Shown here: piece by piece, positions 1-6,145 of the stretch
How the letters are laid out: each line of letters opens with the position of its first letter
How positions within the stretch are numbered: position 1 is the stretch's first letter
Assembly (NCBI GenBank): GCA_034435015.1
Contig: DAOTYH010000085.1
Location: 1-17,197 of the forward strand
Length of the DNA: 17,197 bases
Source: DAOTYH01 sp034435015
Lineage (GTDB): Bacteria > Chloroflexota > Anaerolineae > Aggregatilineales > UBA3940
Direction: 5' to 3'
The notes under the pieces: model-generated
The model's input: only the letters and a program-made list of their open reading frames with translations
What the model was told of the DNA's origin: nothing
Database searches by the model: none
Made by a program: the position numbers and the translations under genes

Positions 1-10
1 GCCGTGCAGT

Positions 11-505
11 TCACGTATTCAGTTTTTCTTCAATCAGGTCCCAGCGCCCCTCATATTCGCTGACATCCCATCCGGTCATCGGATCGACTCGTGGCGGCAA
101 CGTCACAATTCGAACGGGATTATCTTTGTGCTCCTGTCCATCCCGCCCAACTCTCCCAAGCCATCTGCGATGATTTTCAGCAACATGTCCAGCCATGACA
201 GAGGATGGGATGATATAGTACACAAACTCAGAGTCACCATCCGGCTCTGGTATTCCAGCAAGTACCCAGAAGAAGTTCTCACCAAAGTCTATCTCGGCTT
301 TCTGACCGACAGTACATGTTCTATTTCCGGGAACGAACGTCTTTACCTGGATATGAACGAATCTTGTCCCCTCGATATTACTGCAAAATACATCGGTATT
401 CGGGCTGTTGCCAGGTTTGACAACAGCCATATATCCTCTGCGGCATAACTCACCTGCTACGAAGAATTGACCTGCTTTTCCTCTTGATACTTTTTCTTTG
501 CTCAT
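11..505 (-). CDS. PD-(D/E)XK-like nuclease-fold protein, hypothetical
   Basis: This 164-residue soluble protein has the skeleton of a small restriction-endonuclease-like fold. A helix carrying G12...G18-E19 and a following RRGY segment comes first, then D38 in a TDVF strand, then Q53-V-K55 in an IQVKT strand. E19, D38, Q53 and K55 match the E/D/QxK metal and catalytic pattern of PD-(D/E)XK proteins often found on phages and mobile islands. The ATG at 503-505 is preceded on the minus strand by AAGGA at a 6-nt distance, which supports this start. It is transcribed away from the rest of the window and has no visible partner; its other neighbour lies outside. It looks less GC-rich than the metabolic genes, which fits an accessory gene. 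The fold call rests on motifs only. Whether it cuts DNA, and what its target is, cannot be told. Confidence 0.6.
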   Translation of the reverse strand: MSKEKVSRGKAGQFFVAGELCRRGYMAVVKPGNSPNTDVFCSNIEGTRFVHIQVKTFVPGNRTCTVGQKAEIDFGENFFWVLAGIPEPDGDSEFVYYIIPSSVMAGHVAENHRRWLGRVGRDGQEHKDNPVRIVTLPPRVDPMTGWDVSEYEGRWDLIEEKLNT

Positions 506-541
506 TATAGGTCCTTATAGGAATACGCGGGCTATCCCGCC

Positions 542-565
542 GACCGTGCGGTACTAAGCACGGTC
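542..565. repeat. Perfect 8-bp inverted repeat (hairpin)
   Basis: GACCGTGC (542-549) and GCACGGTC (558-565) form a perfect 8-bp stem with an 8-base loop. It sits one base after another stem (527-540). Both lie in the probable 5' untranslated region of the minus-strand nuclease gene, whose start codon is at 505. No T-tract follows on either strand, so it is not an obvious terminator. A leader structure or a protein-binding dyad is possible. Confidence 0.45.
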
Positions 566-648
566 ACTCATACACCTTGCGGCACAGGGAGTCAGCTCCT
601 ATGGCTTTCTTTTTACGCCCATTTTTCTTTTTAGAGAAAGGACAAGCC

Positions 649-786
649 ATGTTCCCCATCGAAATGAAGCATATCGGCAAGATCGACTTCACCAGACACC
701 TCCTGCCTCTATGCCTCCTATCATGCCTGCCGCGCGGCGGCATCGCCCTGTGGCGTCAGTGCTTCAGCCTGCGGAGGTCCTGTTGA
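649..786 (+). CDS. Possible 45-residue small ORF or 5' gene remnant
   Basis: An ATG at 649-651 sits 6 nt after AAAGGA (637-642), a good ribosome binding site. The reading frame runs 45 codons to TGA. The first 15 or so residues (MFPIEMKHIGKIDF) have normal codon use. The remainder is rich in Cys, Leu and Arg and crosses a strong hairpin at 728-742, which looks more like non-coding sequence read through. It may be a real small peptide, or the beginning of a gene whose body has decayed. No family was recognised. Confidence 0.2.
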   Translation: MFPIEMKHIGKIDFTRHLLPLCLLSCLPRGGIALWRQCFSLRRSC

Positions 787-962
787 CTCCCTGCCCAGGG
801 CCGCACCGGTGCGGAGTCCCGGCTGTCCAAAAGTGCGTGGCTCCTGTCCGCCTGCTTCTGTCCGCCTTCGTGCCTCGCTTCACAACCACGCGCACAGGAT
901 AGCATAGTCACGGGAAAAGCAGGGAGCAGATGGGGAGGCTGGTGAAGCTCTCCCTCCAAGCA

Positions 963-971
963 TGGTATAAT
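963..971 (+). promoter_or_regulatory. Extended -10 promoter for def
   Basis: TGGTATAAT contains a perfect -10 hexamer (966-971) with the TGn extension (963-965). It lies about 40 bp before the deformylase start. The matching -35 position (about 943-948) is poor, as is usual for extended -10 promoters. The same nine-base core occurs ahead of the MFS gene at 3521-3529. Transcription would start near 978 and could cover def and the permease behind it. Confidence 0.55.
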
Positions 972-1010
972 CTGATGAAATAGAGGCAGGAAAGTAGGTG
1001 GGAACAAGCA

Positions 1011-1595
1011 ATGGGAGCTGTCCGTCCAATTGTCTACGTAGGAGAACCTGTTTTGCGCCAGAAGGCACGGCGCGTCCGTGATTTTGATGGAAAACTACAT
1101 GTGTTGCTTGACGATATGAGGGAGACCTTGCTGGCGGCGCCCGGTGTCGGGCTGGCCGCTCCACAGGTTGGAGTCTCCCAGCGGGTGATCGTGGTGCGCC
1201 TGCCTGATGATGAAGAATCGGTTGAGGAGTATGGTGAGCAGGCGGGCGTGTGGTATGAGGTTGTCAACCCGGAGATCATCCGTTCCTCGCGCGAGAAGGT
1301 AGACGGCATAGAGGCATGCCTCTCTGTGCCCGGCTATTTTGGGAGGGTGGAACGTCATGTGGAGATCGTTGTGCGCGGCCAAGACCGGAACGGGAAAGAG
1401 ATACGTGTCCGGGCACGCGACTGGCTGGCGCGGGTATTTCAACATGAGATCGATCATCTGGACGGCATCCTGTATATTGACCGTGCCAGCGAAGTTTGGG
1501 AAGTAAAGGGCCAGCCATCCCCAGCGGAGGATCGGGCAGATGAGGCCGCCACTGCCCCAGACATTCCAACCCTAACCAGCAACTCTACGTCCTGA
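1011..1595 (+). CDS. def: Peptide deformylase
   Basis: This enzyme removes the formyl group from the N-terminal methionine of new proteins in the cytoplasm. All three family motifs are present in the 194-residue product. Motif I is GVGLAAPQ (45-52). Motif II is EACLSVP (101-107) with metal ligand C103. Motif III is QHEIDHLDG (144-152) with ligands H145 and H149 and catalytic E146. Motif II normally reads EGCLS, so A102 replaces the usual glycine. The roughly 25 residues after the core domain are polar and Ala/Ser/Thr-rich, probably a disordered tail. The ATG follows AGGTGGG at 8 nt and an extended -10 promoter at 963-971. An orphan ABC permease begins 21 bp after the stop, so the two are probably co-transcribed, an unusual pairing. 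The family assignment is firm. Confidence 0.95.
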   Translation: MGAVRPIVYVGEPVLRQKARRVRDFDGKLHVLLDDMRETLLAAPGVGLAAPQVGVSQRVIVVRLPDDEESVEEYGEQAGVWYEVVNPEIIRSSREKVDGIEACLSVPGYFGRVERHVEIVVRGQDRNGKEIRVRARDWLARVFQHEIDHLDGILYIDRASEVWEVKGQPSPAEDRADEAATAPDIPTLTSNSTS

Positions 1596-1616
1596 CTCTC
1601 GAAGGCAAACAAATCT

Positions 1617-2681
1617 GTGTATTCCTCAACCCGATGGGAGCACACTACAGCCTACTTGAAGCCCCTTCTAGCTCTTTTATTCAGCCTGCTGGTGGGCGGA
1701 ATTTTTGTTCTGATGGCTGGTGTCTCTCCGCTGGAAGCATACCGCTACCTGATCGAGGCCGGGTTTGGCTGTCGCGCCGCCCATCAGTGCGCTCTGTTGA
1801 CAACCTTGCAGTTCAGCACACCCCTCATTCTGACCGGCCTTTCGGCTACTGTTGCCCTGCGGGCGGGGATGTTCAGCATCGGGCAGGCTGGGCAGATGTT
1901 ACTGGGGGCCGCCGCCGGTACATGGCTGGGTGCTCGGCTTGGGCTTCCTCCCTTTATCCATCCGCTCGCAGCACTGGCTGGCGGGGCCATGGCAGGGGCC
2001 ATATGGGGCTGGCTACCCGGCCTTCTGAAAAGCCGACTGGGTATCAACGAGGTTGTAGTTACGCTGGTCATGAATCAGATTGCAGGCCTGCTGGTTGGGC
2101 TGGTCTGGTTACCGCGTGTTCGGGAGACCGCCCGCTTCACCCCGCTGGCATTCAACACCAAGCTGAGTATTGGGTTCTTTCTAGCACTTGCAATGGCTAC
2201 CCTGACTTATGTCTACTTATGGCGAACAGGAACAGGATACGCACAGCGCATGGCAGGCCGAGCTCCTTTGTTTGCCTTGTCTGGCGGTATTCATCATCGG
2301 CGGGCTGTTGAGCAAGGAATGGTCTTGAGCGGTGCCTTAGCTGGGCTGGCAGGTGCAGTAGAAGTGATAGGTGTGCATTATTGTTTCGTGTCTGTCTTCT
2401 CAGGCGGAGGCGGTTTTGACGGGATCGCAGTAGCTTTGCTGGGGCAGGTCCATCCTTTTGGCGTCACCTTGGCGGGGATACTGCTGGCCGGTTTACGGGT
2501 AGGAGCAACCAACGGCCTCCAGCTCAAAGCACATATCCCCCGTGAGCTGGGGGGAGCCATGATTGCTATGATGATCCTGTTCGTCTCAGCCGAATGGCTT
2601 TACCGGCAAAACACGGGGCAGGTCCGGGCGCTGACTAGCCGGCTACAAGGCAGATACGCCCCAGTACGCAGTCGGAAATAG
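1617..2681 (+). CDS. Orphan BMP-type (nucleoside) ABC transporter permease
   Basis: This 354-residue integral membrane protein belongs to the BPD_transp_2 permease family that serves BMP/PnrA-type binding proteins. It is a clear paralogue of the permease at 13263-14363. Shared segments include FVLM.G.SP (about 30-38), TGLSA.VA.R.G.FS.GQ.GQ, the loop before GFDG, and IPRELGG near the C terminus. Both have Cys52 and Cys58 at identical positions, which supports the GTG start at 1617 despite a weak ribosome binding site (GAAGG). Compared with its paralogue it lacks about a dozen residues in a hydrophilic loop near residue 165. No binding protein, ATPase or second permease accompanies it, so it would have to borrow subunits, perhaps from the 10426-15346 system, or be a relic. 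There is no internal stop or frameshift. The specific substrate is unknown; nucleosides are inferred from the family. Confidence 0.85.
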   Translation: MYSSTRWEHTTAYLKPLLALLFSLLVGGIFVLMAGVSPLEAYRYLIEAGFGCRAAHQCALLTTLQFSTPLILTGLSATVALRAGMFSIGQAGQMLLGAAAGTWLGARLGLPPFIHPLAALAGGAMAGAIWGWLPGLLKSRLGINEVVVTLVMNQIAGLLVGLVWLPRVRETARFTPLAFNTKLSIGFFLALAMATLTYVYLWRTGTGYAQRMAGRAPLFALSGGIHHRRAVEQGMVLSGALAGLAGAVEVIGVHYCFVSVFSGGGGFDGIAVALLGQVHPFGVTLAGILLAGLRVGATNGLQLKAHIPRELGGAMIAMMILFVSAEWLYRQNTGQVRALTSRLQGRYAPVRSRK

Positions 2682-2686
2682 TTCAA

Positions 2687-2716
2687 GGGGCAGATTAAGC
2701 ATCTACCCCCTGTTTT
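2687..2716 (+). terminator. Rho-independent terminator after the orphan permease
   Basis: GGGG-C-AGAT (2687-2695) can pair with ATCT-A-CCCC (2701-2709), giving an 8-bp stem with one C/A mismatch and a 5-base loop. TGTTTT follows at 2711-2716. It starts 6 bp after the permease stop and lies between two convergent genes, so it would end the def-permease transcript. Seen from the opposite strand the T-run is absent, so it is less likely to serve the phosphorylase gene. Confidence 0.6.
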
Positions 2717-2731
2717 CCCTGCAAACATGCC

Positions 2732-3457
2732 CTAGACAACACCATCAGCGCGGGCTATCTTGCTCATAGCACGGAGCGCGATCTTAATGGCATTCTGTTC
2801 TCCCTGACGGAAAGCCTCCTCGCCCCACGCTGGCTTGACCTCCGTTGGCGTGCCATCTGAGGTATAGATGGCACCCGTGCGCCAGCCCCGGTAAGCGCCT
2901 ACTACAAACAGGGTATCGCTCTCCATCTCGACAGAGACCACCCCTGCTTTTTTCGGCAGATCACGAGAGTCGGTTTCATGGGGGGCGTAGAAAGCATCGC
3001 CCGCCATTCCTACACCCACCGTGTGGGGGATGCCCAGCTCCTCAGCAGACTCGACCAGACTGCGTAACACCGAGAAGGCAGGCACTGCCGGGAAGTTAGG
3101 CGGTAGATAGTTATTGGCCGTGCCGCCCAGACGCCATGTCCCGCTGGCAATGATCACATCGCCGGCGGTTTGTCCCTCCTGAAACACGCCGCATGAACCC
3201 ACCCTGATAAAGGTATCTGCGCCCATGTGGGCCAGCTCTTCAAGGGCAATGGCAACCGCTGGGCCGCCCATACCGGTGCCGCAGGCTGTCATGAATATGC
3301 CTTCGAAGTAGCCAGAATAAACAACGTAGCCCCGGCCTTCTGTAACCAGATAAGCCTTCTCCAAGTGATCAGCTATCTTCTTGGCCCGCGCCTGATCACC
3401 TGGGCAAAACACATACCGCGCGATGTCTTTAGCGTCGCATCTGATGTGAAACTCCAT
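2732..3457 (-). CDS. Uridine phosphorylase-type nucleoside phosphorylase
   Basis: The protein belongs to the PNP/UDP phosphorylase family, which splits nucleosides with phosphate to give base and (deoxy)ribose-1-phosphate. With the start chosen here it is 241 residues. PGDQAR (19-24) is the family phosphate-site motif. GTGMGG (60-65) and RVGSCG (85-90) are typical glycine-rich turns. VEMES (176-180) carries the ribose-binding glutamates. GTANNYLPPNFPAVP near 112-126 resembles the uridine phosphorylase subgroup. An upstream in-frame ATG at 3506-3508 would add 17 residues. The ATG at 3455-3457 is preferred because GGGGAGG lies 8 nt before it and the family usually starts here. It is divergent from the MFS transporter and convergent with the orphan permease. 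It offers a phosphorolytic route parallel to the nucleoside hydrolase downstream. Base preference is not certain. Confidence 0.85.
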   Translation of the reverse strand: MEFHIRCDAKDIARYVFCPGDQARAKKIADHLEKAYLVTEGRGYVVYSGYFEGIFMTACGTGMGGPAVAIALEELAHMGADTFIRVGSCGVFQEGQTAGDVIIASGTWRLGGTANNYLPPNFPAVPAFSVLRSLVESAEELGIPHTVGVGMAGDAFYAPHETDSRDLPKKAGVVSVEMESDTLFVVGAYRGWRTGAIYTSDGTPTEVKPAWGEEAFRQGEQNAIKIALRAMSKIARADGVV

Positions 3458-3520
3458 TGGCCTTGCCTCCCCTGTGTGTTTGTGATTTTCTACCAGATAG
3501 ATGAGCATCCAGCTTCGGAG

Positions 3521-3548
3521 TGGTATAATGCGGTATCGTTAAGTATCG
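3521..3548 (+). promoter_or_regulatory. Extended -10 promoter with overlapping direct repeat
   Basis: TGGTATAAT (3521-3529) is an extended -10 element for the MFS gene, about 105 bp before its start. Immediately downstream GTATCG occurs twice (3533-3538 and 3543-3548), exactly 10 bp apart, so both half-sites face the same side of the helix and cover the expected transcription start. That placement suits a repressor operator. No cognate regulator is visible, and the motif is short. Confidence 0.4.
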
Positions 3549-3635
3549 GTCGTCTCCTCTCAACATGCAAGACCAACATCCATATCTCAGGGGCCAGAAA
3601 TTGGTCACAATCCTCTGCACAGGAACAGGCCTCAT

Positions 3636-5105
3636 ATGCAAACTCAGTCAGCAACTTTAGCCCAGCCCTCACCCCGCAAATGGTGGGCTATGTTGGGCAT
3701 CGGGTTGGGCGTATTTATGTCCACGCTGGACAGCAGTATTGTCAACATCTCACTCCCTACGCTGGTTGAAAGACTCAACACAGATTTTGCTACCATCCAG
3801 TGGGTCGTTTTAAGCTACCTGCTGGTCATTACAGCCCTGACCCCCAGCGTGGCCCGCCTCGGTGACATGCTTGGCAAGAAGAAGCTCTATGTGATCGGGC
3901 TGATCATATTTACCCTCAGTTCATTGTTGTGCGGGCTGGCCCCTAACGTAGGGCTATTGATCGCCTTCCGCGCGTTGCAGGGCACAGGCTCAGTTATGCT
4001 CACTGCGCTGGGGGTGGCTATCATCACAGAAGTATTCCCGCGCTCAGAACGGGGACGCGCGCTGGGCATCATTGGAGCAATTGTCTCGACCGGTATTGCA
4101 ACTGGCCCTACGCTGGGTGGACTGCTGATCGGGTTGGTAAGCTGGCATGCCGTTTTTCTGGTTAATGTCCCTGTTGGGATTGTCGCGATCTTTATCGTGA
4201 CGCGCGTAGTGCCTCCTTTAACACTGGAGCCAAGTAAACAACACTTCGACTTCATCGGCGGCCTGATCATGATGGTGGTGCTCATCTGTTACGCACTAGG
4301 GATGACTTTGGCGCAGGATAGGGGCTTCAGCAACAGCCTGATCATCGGGCTACTGGCCAGCGCGGCAGTAGGTCTGGTGATCTTTGTGCTGGTGGAGAGA
4401 AGCATCCAGCAGCCCACCGTTGATCTGCGGCTGTTTCGTAACACCCTGCTCAGCATCAACCTGCTGATGACATTTCTAGTCTTCCTTATGATGGCCGGGC
4501 AGTTCATCCTGCCCTTCTTCTTGGAATTAGTCAAAGGTTATCCGACTGAACAGACTGGTCTGCTGGTTGCTATTGTGCCGGTCACGATGGGGCTTGTTGC
4601 CCCTCTATCAGGCACGCTCTCTGACCGGTTCGGGTCGCGGGCAATCAGCCTGATCGGTCTGCTGGTGATCGCAGGCGCCTGCCTGCTGATCAGCACCTTG
4701 AACGCCGATATATCACCATGGGGGTATCTGGCACGGCTTGCTCCGTTGGGGGTTGGGTTTGGATTGTTCCAGTCGCCAAACAACAGTGCCATCATGGGAG
4801 CCGCACCCCGTGATAAGCTGGGAGTAGTATCAGGTCTGCTCTCTCTGGCACGCACGCTGGGACAGAGCACCGGTCTGCCCCTGATGGGTGTCGTCTTCAC
4901 GGCCCAGGTCATGGCCGGCGGAAATATTCAGGCGGGAATGGATGTCACTGCGGCCCCCCCAGCTGATCTGGTCTATGGGGTGCAAAACACCTTTCGGATC
5001 GCGGCGTTGTTTATCCTGATGGCAACCACGCTGGCCGCGCTGGCACTCTGGCTTGACTCAAGACAGCACAATCCAGCTACCCAGAAAGTTCCAAGCGCTG
5101 ATTAG
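3636..5105 (+). CDS. MFS transporter, DHA2 (14-helix drug:H+ antiporter type)
   Basis: This 489-residue membrane protein has the hallmarks of the EmrB/QacA branch of the major facilitator superfamily, which exports drugs or metabolites by proton antiport. Helix 1 carries the D1-type motif LDSSIVNISLP with D32. The loop between helices 2 and 3 has motif A (RLGDMLGKKKLY, about 74-85). Helix 5 carries the antiporter motif C (GIATGPTLGGLL, about 148-160). The length and the hydrophobic spacing fit 14 segments. The ATG follows AGGAACAGG at 5 nt and an extended -10 promoter with a possible operator at 3521-3548. It is transcribed apart from the phosphorylase gene. The substrate is unknown. Given its place between a nucleoside phosphorylase and a nucleoside catabolic operon, export of a base or analogue is possible but speculative; an ordinary drug efflux pump is equally likely. 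Confidence 0.85.
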   Translation: MQTQSATLAQPSPRKWWAMLGIGLGVFMSTLDSSIVNISLPTLVERLNTDFATIQWVVLSYLLVITALTPSVARLGDMLGKKKLYVIGLIIFTLSSLLCGLAPNVGLLIAFRALQGTGSVMLTALGVAIITEVFPRSERGRALGIIGAIVSTGIATGPTLGGLLIGLVSWHAVFLVNVPVGIVAIFIVTRVVPPLTLEPSKQHFDFIGGLIMMVVLICYALGMTLAQDRGFSNSLIIGLLASAAVGLVIFVLVERSIQQPTVDLRLFRNTLLSINLLMTFLVFLMMAGQFILPFFLELVKGYPTEQTGLLVAIVPVTMGLVAPLSGTLSDRFGSRAISLIGLLVIAGACLLISTLNADISPWGYLARLAPLGVGFGLFQSPNNSAIMGAAPRDKLGVVSGLLSLARTLGQSTGLPLMGVVFTAQVMAGGNIQAGMDVTAAPPADLVYGVQNTFRIAALFILMATTLAALALWLDSRQHNPATQKVPSAD

Positions 5106-5123
5106 AAGCGGCAGAGGTGAGCT

Positions 5124-5199
5124 TTGTACTTTTCATAGCAGTGAGTAGAATGAGGCAGTCGCTCTCTCACGCTCTGTTTCCGGAAGAACAGTGAGGCAG
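5124..5199 (+). promoter_or_regulatory. Candidate promoter and operator region of the nucleoside operon
   Basis: TTGTAC (5124-5129), a 16-bp spacer and TAGAAT (5146-5151) form a weak sigma70-like promoter ahead of the ribokinase gene. Downstream, CTGTT (5174-5178) and AACAG (5187-5191) flank TTCCGGAA (5178-5185), making an 18-bp dyad. TGAGGCAG occurs twice (5151-5158, 5192-5199), 41 bp or about four helical turns apart. Such sites could bind a sugar- or nucleoside-responsive repressor, but no regulator gene lies in the window. The -35 match is poor, so confidence is low. Confidence 0.3.
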
Positions 5200-5224
5200 A
5201 CACTACTTTAAAGGAAAGACACCA

Positions 5225-6145
5225 ATGGGCATCGTCGTTTTTGGCAGTATCAACATGGATCTGACAACCTATGCGCCCCGCTTGCCCCGGCCCGGCGAGA
5301 CCTTGTTTGGGCATTCGTTTATCACCGTGCCGGGCGGCAAAGGCTCAAATCAGGCTGTAGCGGCGGCACGGCTGGGAGCACCCACACGTTTTATTGGCCG
5401 GATCGGGGATGATGCTTTTGGCCGCGAAGTTCTGCCAACTATCCAGCAACAGGGTGTAGACGTATCAGGCGTCATGGTGGATAAGGATCATGCTACTGCG
5501 CTGGCTGTGATCAGTGTAGACGATCAGGCTGAGAACGCCATCATTGTCATCTCAGGGGCCAACATGGCGCTTGATCAGACGGATGTAGCGCGTTGTCTGC
5601 CCGCCCTGGATACGGCTCAGGTTCTACTGCTCCAATTGGAAGTTCCGCTGGAGGCAAGCATGGCTGTCGCCCAGGCCGCACGCGAGCGCGGCGTGACAGT
5701 TGTGCTTGACCCCGCGCCGGCCCGTCCATTACCCGATGAGGTCTTCTCGCTGGTTGATATTCTGACTCCCAATGAGGTCGAGACTGAGGCGCAAGTCGGT
5801 TTCCTCCCCAATACGCCAGAGGATGCGGCCCGCGCCGCTTCGGTATTACGCGCACGCGGAGCTAAGGCGGTCATCGTCAAGCTGGGCGCGCGCGGGGTGT
5901 ATTATGAGTCATCAAGCGGGAGCGGTTTTATTCCGCCCTTCCGGGTTAAGGCAGTTGACTCAGTCGCCGCTGGGGATGCCTTCAATGGGGGACTGGCAGT
6001 GGCACTCTATGAAGGGAAGCCCTTGCCGGAGGCAGTTCGGTGGGGGGCCGCGGCGGGCGCTCTTGCAGTGACGCGCCCTGGCGCAATGCCCTCAATGCCA
6101 TATCGAGAGGAACTTGAGCGTTTGCTGAAAGAGGGAACAGTATGA
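5225..6145 (+). CDS. rbsK: Ribokinase (PfkB family)
   Basis: It phosphorylates ribose with ATP to ribose-5-phosphate in the cytoplasm. The 306-residue product has the PfkB signatures. GSINMDL is near the N terminus (8-13). PGGKGSNQAVAAARLG (36-51) is the sugar-binding glycine motif. The C-terminal motif is DSVAAGDAFNGG with catalytic base D251; canonical ribokinases read DTTGAGDTF, so this is a mild variant. TPNEVE around residue 180 is the conserved N/E segment. The ATG at 5225 lies 8 nt after AAAGGAA. The stop codon overlaps the next start (ATGA at 6142-6145), showing translational coupling to the amidohydrolase. Ribose released by the nucleoside hydrolase two genes downstream is the natural substrate, which supports ribokinase over fructokinase or adenosine kinase, though PfkB specificity cannot be fixed from motifs alone. 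Confidence 0.85.
   Translation: MGIVVFGSINMDLTTYAPRLPRPGETLFGHSFITVPGGKGSNQAVAAARLGAPTRFIGRIGDDAFGREVLPTIQQQGVDVSGVMVDKDHATALAVISVDDQAENAIIVISGANMALDQTDVARCLPALDTAQVLLLQLEVPLEASMAVAQAARERGVTVVLDPAPARPLPDEVFSLVDILTPNEVETEAQVGFLPNTPEDAARAASVLRARGAKAVIVKLGARGVYYESSSGSGFIPPFRVKAVDSVAAGDAFNGGLAVALYEGKPLPEAVRWGAAAGALAVTRPGAMPSMPYREELERLLKEGTV

Larger units (their letters stand above)
506..960. other. GC-rich intergenic region with many hairpins
   Basis: No convincing large gene lies between the divergent nuclease gene and peptide deformylase. Several perfect or near-perfect dyads are visible. GCGGG/CCCGC lies at 527-531/536-540. GACCGTGC/GCACGGTC lies at 542-549/558-565. GGAG/CTCC at 588-591/596-599 is followed by a T-rich run. 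TGCCGC/GCGGCA lies at 728-733/737-742. CAGCC/GGCTG (765-769/821-825) encloses GACTCC/GGAGTC (785-790/813-818) and the palindrome CCGCACCGGTGCGG (801-814). GTGCGTGG at 833-840 pairs with 886-895 apart from a two-base bulge. GGGAGGCT pairs with AGC(T)CTCCC at 933-940/946-954. CTGTCCGCCT occurs twice (844-853, 858-867). This could be untranslated leader, a structured RNA or decayed sequence. No known RNA family was recognised. Confidence 0.5.

Noticed and set aside
527..600. Tandem hairpins taken as a tRNA gene
   Set aside because: No T-loop consensus, anticodon stem or matching acceptor stem could be found.
577..648. N-terminal extension of the small ORF from a TTG at 577
   Set aside because: No ribosome binding site precedes it, and it translates a T-rich stretch into a Phe-rich run. 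The ATG at 649 with AAAGGA is clearly better.
844..867. Two CTGTCCGCCT copies as the beginning of a CRISPR array
   Set aside because: There are only two 10-base units with a 14-bp period and no spacers of CRISPR length. It is a simple short duplication.
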